From Sphingomonas jinjuensis (GTDB lineage: Bacteria > Pseudomonadota > Alphaproteobacteria > Sphingomonadales > Sphingomonadaceae), in NCBI RefSeq assembly GCF_014197105.1, contig NZ_JACIEV010000006.1:1-64000 (forward strand): a DNA stretch of 64,000 nucleotides. Reading direction: 5' to 3'. Shown here one piece after another: positions 18,088 through 28,500 of the stretch. The notes under the pieces were generated by a model. It was not told where the DNA came from, did no database searches, and worked only from the letters and a program-made list of their open reading frames with translations. The translations under genes were made by a program, and so were the position numbers. Within the stretch, counting starts at the first letter, position 1, and every line of letters begins with the position of its first letter.

Positions 18088-21000
18088 CGTCGCGGATGCC
18101 GTGGCATCGCCGCACGCCATCGATCCCGGCACGACGGTGCCCGTCGTCGGCATCGGCGCCTCGGCCGGCGGGCTGGAGGCGCTTCGCGAAATGCTGGCGC
18201 CCGCCCGGCTGCCGACCGGGCTCGCCTTCGTCGTCGTCCAGCATCTCGATCCCAATCACGAAAGCATGCTGGCGCAGCTGCTCGACCGCAACACGGTGCT
18301 CGAGGTGCTGCAATGCGCGGGCGGCGAGCGGCTGGAGCCCGACAAGGTCTATATCATCCCGCCGGGACGTGGCCTGGCGATCCGCGACGGCGTTCTCGAG
18401 CTGACCGATTTCCAGCAGCCGCGCGGCATGCGGCGGCCGATCGACGATTTCTTCATCTCGCTGGCGGGCGACCAGCAGGCGAACGCGGCCTGCGTCATCC
18501 TGTCGGGGACCGGGGCCGACGGCACCACCGGGCTTCGTGCCATCAAGGAGAACGGCGGCGTCTGCGTCGTCCAGCAGCCCGAGAGTGCGCGCTACGACGG
18601 GATGCCGCTGTCGGCGGTCGGCACCGGGCTGATCGACTACATCAAGCCGGCCGGCGAGATCCTGGAATGCATTCGTGCCTTCTTCCAGCGGCGTTCGGGC
18701 GATGGCGCGAACGAGGCGGAAGCGGACGTCGTCGCCGATCACGTCGACGACATGTGCCGGGTGCTGCGCGCGACGATCGGGCATGATTTTTCGGGCTACA
18801 AGCGCTCGACGCTGGTGCGTCGCGTCGAGCGGCGGATGCATGTGCTGGGGATCGACACGGGCCACGCCTATCTGGCGCGGATCCGCAGCGATGCCGACGA
18901 GTGCGAGGCGCTGTTCCGCGACCTGCTGATCAACGTCACCCGCTTCTTCCGCGACGCCGACGCCTTCGCGACGCTGCGTGCACAGGCGATCGAGCCGCTC
19001 TTGCGCGATCACGAGCCGGGCGAGGATATCCGCGTCTGGGTTCCCGGCTGCTCGAGCGGCGAAGAGGCCTATACGATCGCGATGCTGTTCGCCGATGCCG
19101 CGGCGCAACTGGGCCAGCCGGTGGCGGTGCAGATCTTCGCGACCGACATCGACGAGCAGGTGCTGGCGATCGCGCGCGAGGGCCAGTACCCCGCCTCGGC
19201 GCTGGCCGACCTGCCGTCGTCGTTCCGCGAACGCTACACGGTGCCGCATGCGGAGCGGTTCACGATCGCGGCGTCGATCCGCGACATGATCCGCTTTTCC
19301 AGCCACAGCCTGGTAAAGGATCCGCCGTTCTCGCGCATCGATCTGGTGTCGTGCCGCAACCTGCTCATCTATTTCGACGATCGCCTCCAGCAATCGGTGA
19401 TGCCGCTGCTCCATTATGCGGTGAAGCCGGGCGGATATCTGTTCCTGGGGCCGTCGGAGAGCGTCGGGCGGTTCGAGCATCTGTTCCAGCCGATCGACCA
19501 GCAGGCACGGTTGTTCGAGCGCACTCCGGGCGCGCCGCAATATCCGATCGAGTTGCCGGGCAGCCGGCGCCTGGCGCCGCCGCGGCGTGACCGTGACCTG
19601 CGCGACGGATCGCCGTCGCTGGTCAGCGAGACGGTCGCGATCCGGCGGCTCGTCGAACGCTATGCGCCGCCGACGCTGATCGTCGATCAGGACGGCGCGA
19701 TCGTCTCCGCCTATGGCCGGTTGAGCCGCTATTTCGAATTTCCGGTGACGCGCACTGGCGGCAGCAGTGCGGTAAACCTGGCGCGGCCGGGCCTGCGTAC
19801 CGTCATCGGCCCGCTGTTACGCCAAGCTCGCGACGAGCGCCGCCGCGTGATCGCGCGCAACGTGTTGGTCGAAACCGATTTCGGCACCCAGCCGGTCGAG
19901 GTGATCTGCGATCCCCTCGGCGACGGCACGCTGTTGTTCGTCTTCCGCGACACCGGGCCATTCCAGGCTGCGGACCAGAATGAGCTGCGCGACCTCGAGT
20001 CGAGCGGCGATCATCTTGAGGTGCTGGAGGACGAGCTGCGGCTGACGCGGCATCGGCTGCGCTCGGCGATCGAGGAACTGGAGACGGCGAACGAGGAGCT
20101 GAAAAGCTCCAACGAAGAAATGATGTCGATGAACGAGGAGCTCCAGTCGACCAACGAGGAGCTGTCCACGGTCAACGACGAGCTGAAGAGCAAGGTCGAT
20201 CAGCTGACGATCGCCATCTCCGACCTGCGCAACTTCCATGAATCGACGAACCTGGCGGTCGTGGTGCTCGACGCGCAGCTTCACGTCAGGAGCTATACCG
20301 AGGCGGCGACGGCGATCTTCCCGCTGAAGCCCGCCGATCGCGGCCGCCCGCTGACCGAGGTCGCGAGCCGGCTGAAGGGCACGGGGCACCTCGACGACGC
20401 GATCGCGGTGGCGGGCGGCGCGCCGGCGGTGCAGCGCCGGGTGACGACCGTCGATGGCGATCACGTCTATTCGTTGCGGGTGCTGCCGTATCGCACGCAG
20501 AACGGGAACGTCGACGGCACCAGCCTGGTCCTGACCGATATCACCGAGGCGTTGGCGCTGGAGCGCCAGCTCGCGTCGGAGCGCGAGCGGCTCGATCTGG
20601 CGATCAAGGCCGCGGGGATCGGCGTGTGGGAATATTGCCCGGAAACCGGCGAAACCGTCCTCGACGGGGTCGAGCAGCGATTGTTCGACGTCGCGACCGA
20701 CGACGCCGGCCATGTCGAGCCGCTTTTCGATCGGATCGATCCGGGCGATATCGACGCGGTGAAGGCGGCGCTGACCCGGGCGGTCACCGACAATCAGGAT
20801 TACGAGGCGACGTTCCGGGTCCGCCGCGACGACGGGCAGATGCGCTGGGTAAAGGGCTTCGGCCGGATCGTCGCCGGCAGCAATCCCAAGCGGCTGGTGG
20901 GCGTGTCGATCGACGTGACGCCCGAATATTCGCTGGCGGAAACGCGCGAGCTGATGCTGCGCGAGATGAACCACCGCGTGAAGAATTTGTTCGCGGTGAT

Positions 21001-21532
21001 CGCCGGCATGGTGACGATCGCCGCGCGCAGCGAGAAGGACGTCCGCGCCTTTGCCGAGGATATCCGCCAGCGCATCGCATCGCTCGGCCGCGCCCATTCG
21101 CTGGCGTCGCCGGCGGGACGGCCGCAGGCGATCGGGCTCGGCGAGCTCGTCGACCTGACGCTGGCGCCTTATCGCGATCAGGCACGGATCCAGATCGATG
21201 GCCCGGATGTTGCGCTAGACAGGAGTAGCCTGTCGCCGATCGCGCTCATGCTTCACGAGTGGGCAACCAATTCCGTGAAATATGGTGCTCTCGGCAGCTC
21301 GGGCGAGCGGCGATTGTCGATCAGCTGGCGTGTAGAGAAGGACGGCGTACACATGTTGTGGGACGAGGAGCGCGGCGGCGATGCGCCGATGCCGGCCAAT
21401 GAGGCAGGCTTCGGCTCGATCCTCGTCGACACGAGCATCCGTCAGCTGCGCGGCGAGGTGACGCGAAGCGTCGACAGCGGCAACTACCGCCTCGCCGTGA
21501 CGCTGCCCCGCACGGTCTTCGCTCATGAGTGA
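18080..21532 (+). CDS. CheB-CheR-PAS-HWE hybrid sensor kinase
   Basis: A 1150-residue cytoplasmic signalling protein. Residues about 13-205 are a CheB methylesterase-like domain with GASAGG, VVQHLD and TGADGT, so its triad looks complete. Residues 230-480 are a CheR methyltransferase-like domain with GCSSGEEAYT and CRNLLIYF. A coiled coil (about 640-715, heptads such as NEELKSSNEE) is followed by one or two PAS domains. The HWE-type kinase end has His965 in MNHRVKN, HEWATNSVKYG, and the WDE motif in LWDEERGG. It overlaps the LOV gene by eight bases and the receiver by eight. No flagellar or MCP genes are adjacent. Confidence 0.9.
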   Translation: MHNVADAVASPHAIDPGTTVPVVGIGASAGGLEALREMLAPARLPTGLAFVVVQHLDPNHESMLAQLLDRNTVLEVLQCAGGERLEPDKVYIIPPGRGLAIRDGVLELTDFQQPRGMRRPIDDFFISLAGDQQANAACVILSGTGADGTTGLRAIKENGGVCVVQQPESARYDGMPLSAVGTGLIDYIKPAGEILECIRAFFQRRSGDGANEAEADVVADHVDDMCRVLRATIGHDFSGYKRSTLVRRVERRMHVLGIDTGHAYLARIRSDADECEALFRDLLINVTRFFRDADAFATLRAQAIEPLLRDHEPGEDIRVWVPGCSSGEEAYTIAMLFADAAAQLGQPVAVQIFATDIDEQVLAIAREGQYPASALADLPSSFRERYTVPHAERFTIAASIRDMIRFSSHSLVKDPPFSRIDLVSCRNLLIYFDDRLQQSVMPLLHYAVKPGGYLFLGPSESVGRFEHLFQPIDQQARLFERTPGAPQYPIELPGSRRLAPPRRDRDLRDGSPSLVSETVAIRRLVERYAPPTLIVDQDGAIVSAYGRLSRYFEFPVTRTGGSSAVNLARPGLRTVIGPLLRQARDERRRVIARNVLVETDFGTQPVEVICDPLGDGTLLFVFRDTGPFQAADQNELRDLESSGDHLEVLEDELRLTRHRLRSAIEELETANEELKSSNEEMMSMNEELQSTNEELSTVNDELKSKVDQLTIAISDLRNFHESTNLAVVVLDAQLHVRSYTEAATAIFPLKPADRGRPLTEVASRLKGTGHLDDAIAVAGGAPAVQRRVTTVDGDHVYSLRVLPYRTQNGNVDGTSLVLTDITEALALERQLASERERLDLAIKAAGIGVWEYCPETGETVLDGVEQRLFDVATDDAGHVEPLFDRIDPGDIDAVKAALTRAVTDNQDYEATFRVRRDDGQMRWVKGFGRIVAGSNPKRLVGVSIDVTPEYSLAETRELMLREMNHRVKNLFAVIAGMVTIAARSEKDVRAFAEDIRQRIASLGRAHSLASPAGRPQAIGLGELVDLTLAPYRDQARIQIDGPDVALDRSSLSPIALMLHEWATNSVKYGALGSSGERRLSISWRVEKDGVHMLWDEERGGDAPMPANEAGFGSILVDTSIRQLRGEVTRSVDSGNYRLAVTLPRTVFAHE

Positions 21533-21890
21533 AACGGTATTGCTGGTCGAGGACGAGCTGTTCATCGCGCTCGACCTGCAGGAAACGATTGAAGATGCGG
21601 GCTTCTGCGTCGTCGGGCCCTGCACCACGCTGGTCGAGGCGCAGGGAGCGATCGATCGGGTAGGGGCCAAGGCGCTCGCCGCGGCGCTGCTCGACGTGCG
21701 GCTGGCGGACGGCGCGGTGTTTCCGGCGGCCGACCGGCTTTATGCCGATGGCGTGCCGCTGATCTTCCATTCGGGCCATGCCGACGACATGGAACTGCGC
21801 CAGCGCTATCCGCGCGCGACGATCTGTCCCAAGCCCAGCGCGCCGGCGGAGCTGACCGCGGCGCTGCACGGGGCGGCGCACGGGGGGTGA
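21525..21890 (+). CDS. single-domain response regulator
   Basis: A 121-residue receiver with no output domain. The acidic pocket is in LLVEDE, and the phosphorylation Asp is in ALLDVRL. The switch region reads LIFHSGHAD followed by the conserved Lys in CPKPS. This resembles the FATGUY type of alphaproteobacterial receivers (F-A-T-G-Y), with Ser at the Thr position. It is the probable phosphoryl target of the HWE kinase, whose gene it overlaps by eight bases. It could act as a phosphate sink or shuttle towards the general stress pathway; that is inference. Confidence 0.88.
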   Translation: MSETVLLVEDELFIALDLQETIEDAGFCVVGPCTTLVEAQGAIDRVGAKALAAALLDVRLADGAVFPAADRLYADGVPLIFHSGHADDMELRQRYPRATICPKPSAPAELTAALHGAAHGG

Positions 21891-21893
21891 TGC

Positions 21894-21917
21894 GGCGCCC
21901 GGCGGTGGCCGGCGCGC
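21894..21917. terminator. strong GC hairpin between convergent genes
   Basis: GGCGCCCGGC pairs with GCCGGCGCGCC across a GGTG loop with one bulge, right after the receiver stop and before the DUF6356 stop. There is no T-run, so termination is a guess from its position and stability. Confidence 0.4.
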
Positions 21918-21924
21918 CCGTCGA

Positions 21925-22191
21925 TCAGATTTCGTATTCCAGTTGCCACGCGGGCTGCGCGAAAGCGGGCGTCTGGCTCGCGAAGGCGGGCTGGCGCGAC
22001 ATCAGGCGGGCATAGAGCCGCTTGATGACATTGCTGCCGGTACGGGTATGCCAGGCGGGCACGACCGCGTGGACGAGGCAGGCGAGACCGCCGCCGATCA
22101 TCGCGAAGCCGATGCCCGACGCCACGCGGGCGTGCTCGGTGTAGCTTTCGCCGACACTGCGCGGGTGGGCGAGCAGCAGGTGGTCGATCAT
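21925..22191 (-). CDS. DUF6356 family small membrane protein
   Basis: An 88-residue protein starting MIDHLLLAHPRSVGESY. The pattern of HPRSVGExYxEH followed by a hydrophobic helix (about residues 26-46, with GGGLACLVHA) is what I recognise as DUF6356, a family of short sphingomonad membrane proteins of unknown function. The start at 22191 has an AAGGAG ribosome site ten bases upstream. Upstream in-frame codons are less likely. It is divergent from the symporter gene and convergent with the receiver. Confidence 0.65.
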   Translation of the reverse strand: MIDHLLLAHPRSVGESYTEHARVASGIGFAMIGGGLACLVHAVVPAWHTRTGSNVIKRLYARLMSRQPAFASQTPAFAQPAWQLEYEI

Positions 22192-22325
22192 GGCGGCGCG
22201 CTCCTTCGTTGATGCCGCGGCGACTGTAACGCAGGTTCGACCGGCGGCCAACGGACAAGCGCGGGTTGGTCGCGCGACACGAACGCTTGCTCGCACTGGA
22301 TGGCTGGCGCGCTATCTGGGTGGGC

Positions 22326-23621
22326 ATGATACGCGCGGTACGTTTGCCCTTCTCGGCCCAGGTGTTCGTCGGCATGGCGATCGGTCTGCTGCTCGGCTTT
22401 CTCGCCCGGTCACTCGATCCGGCCAGCGGTGGCGAGGCCATTGCGCGGGGACTGCGGATCGTCGGCGACGCGTTCGTCGGGCTGTTGAAGACGCTGGTCG
22501 TCCCGCTGGTCTTCACCGCGATCGTGGCCTCGATCGCGGCACTGCGCGATGTCGCCAATGCGGCGCGGCTGGTGGTGAGCACGCTCGTCTGGTTCGCGAT
22601 CACGGCGGCGATCGCGGTGGCGATCGGACTGCTGCTCGGCACGGTCCTGGCGCCAGGGGCGCATGCCGGCGTCGATATCGCGACCGCGGTGCGCCCGGCG
22701 ACGACGGGATCGTGGCTCGATTTCCTGCGCGGGCTGATCCCCGCCAACATCCTGGGGCTCGGCGCATCGACCAAGCTGGCCGAGGGCGGGGCGACGACGA
22801 CGCTGTCGTTCAACGTCCTCCAGATCATCGTCGTCGCCGTCGCGATCGGCGCCGCCGCGGTGAGGGTGGGGGAGGCGGGTGCGCCGTTCCTGGCCTTCAA
22901 CGCGTCGGCGCTCGCCATCTTTCGCCGCATCCTGCGCTGGATCATCGCGCTGACCCCGATCGGTAGCGCGGCGCTGATAGGGCGCGCGGTGGCGGACTAC
23001 GGCTGGACGTCGCTGTCGGCGCTGGGGGCCTTCGCGGCGGCGGTCTATATCGGCCTGGGGCTGGTGATCGGCGTCGTCTATCCGGCGCTGCTGGCGATCA
23101 ACGGCCTGTCGGTACGGCGCTTCTTCGCGACAGCCTGGCCGGCGATCCAGCTCGGCTTCGTGTCGCGCTCGTCGATCGCGACGCTGCCCGTCACCGAAGC
23201 GGCGGCGGAGAAGCTGGGTATCGATCGCAGCTATGCCGCCTTCGCGGTGCCGTTCGCGGCAACGACAAAGATGGATGGCTGTGCGGCGATCTATCCCGCG
23301 ATATCGGCGCTGTTCGTCGCGCAATATTTCGGGCTGGCCCTGCATCCGACCGACTATTTGCTAATCGCCGCGGTGTCTGTGCTCGGATCGGCGGCGACTG
23401 CGGGGCTGACCGGCGCGGTCGTGATGCTGACGCTCACGCTGACGACGTTGGGCCTGCCGCTGGAAGGGGCGGGGCTGTTGCTGGCGATCGACCCGATCCT
23501 GGACATGGGGCGGACCGCGGTGAACGTCGCTGGGCAGCTTCTGGTCCCCACCGTGGTGGCGAAGCGGCAAGGCCTATTTGCGCCGCCCGTGGCGGACGAT
23601 CCGCAGGTCGTTCCCGCGTGA
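22326..23621 (+). CDS. dicarboxylate/amino acid:cation symporter (DAACS family)
   Basis: A 431-residue inner-membrane carrier with about eight transmembrane helices and two re-entrant loops. The serine-rich re-entrant motif is visible as FVSRSSIATLP, and the cation-site motif as FAVPFAATTKMDGCA, both typical of GltP/DctA relatives. It moves C4-dicarboxylates or acidic/neutral amino acids with Na+ or H+. The ATG at 22326 puts the first helix at the N-terminus; a start at 22266 would add 20 residues. The specific substrate cannot be assigned. Confidence 0.88.
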   Translation: MIRAVRLPFSAQVFVGMAIGLLLGFLARSLDPASGGEAIARGLRIVGDAFVGLLKTLVVPLVFTAIVASIAALRDVANAARLVVSTLVWFAITAAIAVAIGLLLGTVLAPGAHAGVDIATAVRPATTGSWLDFLRGLIPANILGLGASTKLAEGGATTTLSFNVLQIIVVAVAIGAAAVRVGEAGAPFLAFNASALAIFRRILRWIIALTPIGSAALIGRAVADYGWTSLSALGAFAAAVYIGLGLVIGVVYPALLAINGLSVRRFFATAWPAIQLGFVSRSSIATLPVTEAAAEKLGIDRSYAAFAVPFAATTKMDGCAAIYPAISALFVAQYFGLALHPTDYLLIAAVSVLGSAATAGLTGAVVMLTLTLTTLGLPLEGAGLLLAIDPILDMGRTAVNVAGQLLVPTVVAKRQGLFAPPVADDPQVVPA

Positions 23622-23622
23622 C

Positions 23623-24231
23623 TTAATCGCCCGCGAGCTTGTGCAACTCGCGCGCGACGATGGTCCGCAGCGCCTGGTTGGCGGCACAATCCGAGGGCGT
23701 GGGGCGCGCGACCGTGCGGTGGCAGGTGCCGACGATCAGCGTCAGCACGATCTCGGCAGCGATCTCGCGGGCGTGGCGGCGGTCAACGCCGGGAGCAAGC
23801 ACTTCCAGAGCCTCCAGCAGTTCGCCCTTGCAGCGCGTGTCGAGGTCGCGGATCGTCGCCGCGACGGCGGGGTTCCGCGAAGCTTCGGCGATGATTTCGG
23901 GCATCAGGCGCTTGCCGTCGACGCGCGTAAACATCTGATCGATCGCGGCGATGACGCCCGCCTTGTTCCGCGACGCGATCGCGGTGCGAAAGCCCGAAGC
24001 GTCGGAAAACGCGGCAAAATCCGCCTCGACGATCGCAGCGACGATCTCTTCCTTGCTGGCGAAGTCGCGGTAGATCTGGCCGACCTTGACGCCCGACAGG
24101 GTGGCGATCTCGGCGATCCCCGTCGAGTGGAAGCCCTTGTCTTCGAACAGTTTTCGCGCCGCCGCGATGACGCGGTCACGCCGCAGCGCAGCACGATCGG
24201 GTGGGCAGACGAGGGACAACGCACTGGCCAA
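23623..24231 (-). CDS. TetR/AcrR-family repressor of the RND pump
   Basis: A 202-residue regulator. The helix-turn-helix occupies residues about 15-62 (ARKLFEDKGFHSTGIAEIA, then GVKVGQIYRDFASKEE), followed by a helical ligand pocket. It is divergent from the adjacent RND pump operon, and the spacer contains paired GTGA/TCAC palindromes. By analogy with AcrR, NalC-type and TtgR-type systems it probably represses the pump and itself until a toxic ligand binds. Confidence 0.88.
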   Translation of the reverse strand: MASALSLVCPPDRAALRRDRVIAAARKLFEDKGFHSTGIAEIATLSGVKVGQIYRDFASKEEIVAAIVEADFAAFSDASGFRTAIASRNKAGVIAAIDQMFTRVDGKRLMPEIIAEASRNPAVAATIRDLDTRCKGELLEALEVLAPGVDRRHAREIAAEIVLTLIVGTCHRTVARPTPSDCAANQALRTIVARELHKLAGD

Positions 24232-24282
24232 CGCGTAATTCTCCTTGACCGCACCGCAGCATGAGGTCTAGCGGCGCGGTTA

Positions 24283-24313
24283 TGTGAGCGGTCGTTCACA
24301 TCAATCGTGAACG
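24283..24313. promoter_or_regulatory. candidate TetR operator region of the RND operon
   Basis: Two overlapping palindromes share a half-site. TGTGAGCG-GT-CGTTCACA (24283-24300) is symmetric except for one base pair. CGTTCAC (24293-24299) is repeated exactly inverted as GTGAACG (24307-24313) after seven bases. They sit 36 bases before the pump adaptor start and 52 bases from the regulator start, as expected for a repressor covering both promoters. Confidence 0.6.
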
Positions 24314-24348
24314 GCCCTAGCCTTTAATTGATCCGGGATGAAGCCGCG

Positions 24349-25524
24349 ATGAAGCCAAACTACGGCCAGACTGCCGTCCTGCTCGCCAGCGCGCTGTTCG
24401 TCGCAGGCTGCGGCAACAAGCAGGAGCAGCAAGCCGCGCCGCCGCCCCCGGCGGTCGGCTTCGTCGCCGTGCAGCAGCAGTCGGTGACGCTGACCACCGA
24501 TCTGCCCGGTCGCACCAACGCCTATGAGACGTCCGAGGTCCGTCCCCAGGTGAACGGGATCGTCACGGCGCGTCTGTTCCAGGAAGGCGACCAGGTGACG
24601 AAGGGCCAGGCGCTCTATCGCATCGATCCGGCGCCCTATCAGGCGGCGGTAGCGAACGCGCGCGCGGCGCTGGCCCGGTCGCGTGCCGCCATCGCGTCGA
24701 CCCGGGCGCTGGCCCGGCGATATGGCGAGCTGGTCAAGATCAATGCGATCGCGCGCCAGGATTACGAGAATGCGATCACCAGCGCCCAGCAGGCGGAGGC
24801 GGATGTCGCCGCCCAGCAGGCAGCGCTGCGGACCGCGCAGATCGATTTGGCGCGGACCACGATCCGCGCGCCGATCAGCGGCCGTATCGGTGCGTCGGTG
24901 GTGACCACCGGCGCGCTGGTGACGGCGGGGCAGACCAATGCGCTGGCGACGATCCAGCGCCTCGACCCGATCTATGTCGACATCAACCAGTCGAGCGCCG
25001 ACCTGCTGCGCCTGCGCCAGCAGATCCTGGCGGGGCAGCTGGCGCGCGGCGACGGGTCGGCGCAGGTCAAGCTGCTGCTCGAGGACGGCTCGACCTATCC
25101 CATCCAGGGCACGCTGAAGTTCGCCGACGTCACCGTCGATCCCAGCACCGGATCGCAGATGATCCGCGCATCCTTCGCCAACCCCAACCGCCTGCTGCTG
25201 CCCGGCATGTTCGTGCGCGCGCAGCTGGTCGAGGGCGTCCAGGCCAATGCGCTGCTCGTGCCGCAGCGCGCCGTGACGCGCGACGAGCGCGGCCGACCGA
25301 CTGTGCTGGTGGTGACCCCCGATAACAAGGCGGCACAGCGCGTGCTGACCGCGCCGCGGACGATCGGCGACAACTGGCTGGTCATCGCCGGGCTGAAGCC
25401 GGGCGAGAAGGTGATCGTCGAGGGCGCGCAGATGCTCCGCCCTGGTGCGCCGGTCACGCCCAGCCCGTGGTCGCCCAACGCCAAGCCCGCCGCCCCGCAG
25501 GGCGGCCAGGGCCAGCAGAAGTAA
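24349..25524 (+). CDS. RND efflux periplasmic adaptor (AcrA/MexA-like lipoprotein)
   Basis: A 391-residue membrane-fusion protein that bridges the inner-membrane pump and the outer-membrane channel. The lipobox (LFVAGC) predicts a lipid-anchored N-terminus. The barrel-sandwich halves (NGIVTARLFQEGDQVTKGQ and IRAPISGRIGAS) flank an alpha-hairpin rich in Ala and Gln. A beta-barrel domain follows (TVDPSTGSQMIRASFANP). The ATG at 24349 is chosen because it places the lipobox correctly; TTG at 24328 would also be open. It is the first gene of a three-gene pump operon. Confidence 0.92.
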   Translation: MKPNYGQTAVLLASALFVAGCGNKQEQQAAPPPPAVGFVAVQQQSVTLTTDLPGRTNAYETSEVRPQVNGIVTARLFQEGDQVTKGQALYRIDPAPYQAAVANARAALARSRAAIASTRALARRYGELVKINAIARQDYENAITSAQQAEADVAAQQAALRTAQIDLARTTIRAPISGRIGASVVTTGALVTAGQTNALATIQRLDPIYVDINQSSADLLRLRQQILAGQLARGDGSAQVKLLLEDGSTYPIQGTLKFADVTVDPSTGSQMIRASFANPNRLLLPGMFVRAQLVEGVQANALLVPQRAVTRDERGRPTVLVVTPDNKAAQRVLTAPRTIGDNWLVIAGLKPGEKVIVEGAQMLRPGAPVTPSPWSPNAKPAAPQGGQGQQK

Positions 25525-25542
25525 CGGTCGAGGACCACAGCC

Positions 25543-28500
25543 ATGTCGCGCTTTTTCATCGACCGGCCGATCTTTGCCTGGGTGATCGCGATCATCCTGA
25601 TGCTGGCGGGCGTGCTCGCGCTGCGCAGCCTGCCGATCGCGCAGTTCCCCACGATCGCGCCGCCCGCGGTCGCGATCAACGTCACCTATCCCGGCGCCGA
25701 CGCCGAGACGCTGGAGCGGACCACCACCCAGATCATCGAGCAGCAGCTGAAGGGCATCGACAACCTTCGCTATTTCTCGTCCTCGTCGACGTCGGCGGGC
25801 GCGGCGACGATCACGCTCACCTTCGAGCAGGGCACCGACCCCGACATCGCGCAGGTGCAGGTGCAGAATAAGGTGGCGGCGGCGACCCCGCTGCTGCCGC
25901 AGGAGGTGCAGCGCCAGGGCGTCCAGGTGCTGAAATCGTCGAACAACTTCCTGATGTTCGTCGGAATCTACTCCGAGAATGGCTCGCACGACGGCAACGA
26001 CCTGGCCGACATCCTGGTGTCGAAGCTGCAGGATCCGATCAGCCGCGTGAACGGCGTCGGCGAGACGCAGGTGTTCGGGTCGCAATATGCGATGCGCATC
26101 TGGGTCGATCCGGTGAAGCTGTCGAGCTTCCAGCTGACGATGTCCGACGTCACCACCGCCGTCCAGGCGCAGAACGCGCAGGTATCGGCGGGCCAGATCG
26201 GCGCGTTGCCGGCGCCCAAAGAGCAGATGCTGAACGCCACGGTGTCGGTGCAGTCGCGACTGCAGACGCCCGAGGAATTCGGCATGATCCGGCTGAAGAC
26301 CAGCCCGTCGGGCGCGGTGGTGCGGCTGCGCGACGTCGCGCGGGTCGAACTGGGCGCGGAGGTCTATGGCTTCAACCTGGCGTACAACGGCCATCCGGCG
26401 TCGGGCTTCGGCGTGAAGCTGGCGCCTGGTGCCAACGCGCTGAACACGGTCGACGCGGTCAAGCAACGCACCGCCGAGATCGCCAAGACCTTCCCGCCCG
26501 ACGTGAAGGTCGTCTATCCATATGACACCACGCCGTTCGTGCGGCTGTCGATCAAGCAGGTCGTCGAGACGCTGCTTGAGGCGGTGGTGCTCGTCTTCCT
26601 CGTCATGTTCCTGTTCCTGCAGAACTTCCGTGCGACGCTGATCCCGACGATCGCGGTGCCGGTGGTGCTGCTGGGCACCTTCGCGGTGCTGGCGATCGCC
26701 GGCTATTCGATCAACACGCTGACCTTGTTCGGCATGGTGCTGGCGATCGGCCTGTTGGTCGACGACGCGATCGTCGTCGTCGAGAACGTCGAACGCCTGA
26801 TCCAGGAAGAGCATCTGTCGCCCAAGGAGGCGGCGCGGCGATCGATGGACGAGATCACCAGCGCCTTGGTCGGCATCGCGCTGGTGCTGTCGGCGGTGTT
26901 CCTGCCGATGGCATTCTTCGGCGGTTCGACGGGCGTGATCTATCGCCAATTCTCGATCACCATCGTCACCGCGATGATCCTGTCGGTCGGCGTCGCGCTG
27001 ATCCTGACGCCGGCCCTGTGCGCGACGATCCTGAAACCGCACGATCCCAAGCGGCTGGAAAAGGGCACCGGCCCGGTCTCGCGCTTCTTCCAGTGGTTCA
27101 ACGAGACGTTCGACAAGGGCCGCCACAAATATGAAAACGGCGTCCGCAGCACGGCCACGCATTGGAAGCGATCGCTGCTGCTGTATGCGCTGATCGTCGC
27201 GATCATGAGCTTCATGTTCGTGCGGATGCCGACCGGCTTCCTGCCGGAAGAAGACCAGGGCTATCTGATCGCGCTGGTCCAGGGGCCGCCGGGCGCGACG
27301 ATGGCGCGGACCGACAAGGGCCTCGACCTAGTCCGCGACCATTTCCTCAAGCAGGAAGGCGCGAGCGTCGCCGGCGTGTTCACGATCAGCGGCTTCTCGT
27401 TCGCCGGACAGGGCCAGAACGCCGGCATGGCGTTCATCAACCTGAAGCCGTGGGAGGAGCGCTCGGGCGCCGAGAACCGCGCCGGCGCGCTGGCGGGTCG
27501 GGCGATGGGTGCCTTCTCGCAGTTCCACGACGCGATGATCTTCGCGGTGGTGCCGCCTGCGGTATCCGAGCTGGGCAATGCGACGGGCTTCGACCTGTGG
27601 CTGACCGACACCGTCGGCATGGGGCACGAGAAGCTGACCGGTCTTCGCAACATGATGCTCGGCATGTCGATGCAGGACAAGCAGGTCGCGCAGATGCGGC
27701 CGATGAGCCTGGACGATGCGCCGCAGCTGAAGGTCAACGTCGACCAGGACAAGGCCCGCGCGCTCGGCCTCGATCTGGGTGAGGTCAATTCGACGATCGC
27801 GGCGGCCTGGGGCGGCAGCTACGTCAACGACTTCATCGATCGCGGCCGCGTCAAGCGCGTCTATATCCAGGCGGATGCGCCCTATCGCATGAGCCCCGAA
27901 TCGATCGGCGACTTCTTCGTGCGCAGCAGCACCGGGGCGATGGCGCCGTTCGACGCCTTTTCGACCCAGAGTTGGGCCAACGCGCCGGTGCAGCTGACGC
28001 GCTACAACGGCCAGCCGGCGCTCGAACTGCAGGGCGGGGCGGCGCCGGGCGTCAGCTCGGGCGCGGCGATGGAGGCGATGGAGGCGATCCACGCCAAGCT
28101 GCCGCCGGGCACCGACCTCGACTGGACCGGGCTCAGCTATGAAGAGCGGCTGTCGGGCAGCCAGGCGCCCGCGCTCTATGCGCTGTCGCTGCTGATCGTG
28201 TTCCTGTGCCTGGCCGCGCTCTACGAAAGCTGGTCGGTGCCGATCTCGGTCATGCTGGTCGTGCCGCTCGGCGTGATCGGCGCGCTGCTGGCGGCGACGC
28301 TGACGGGCCTCAGCAACGACATCTACCTTCAGGTCGGCCTTATCACGACGATCGGCGTTTCGGCGAAGAACGCGATTTTGATCGTCGAGTTCGCCGAAGA
28401 GAAGATGCGCGAGGGCATGAATGCGTTCGATGCGGCGGTGGAGGCGGCGAAGCTTCGTCTGCGGCCGATCCTGATGACGAGCTTCGCCTTCATCTTCGGC

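Noticed and set aside
20060..20200. Possible internal DNA repeat in the hybrid kinase gene
   Set aside because: The repeated NEEL-type residues are heptads of a coiled coil common in CheB-CheR kinases, not a duplicated DNA unit.
24301..27162. 953-codon open frame antisense to the RND pump genes
   Set aside because: It is rich in Arg, Asp, His and Gln with no domain. It mirrors codon bias of the real genes on the other strand and crosses a gene boundary and a promoter.
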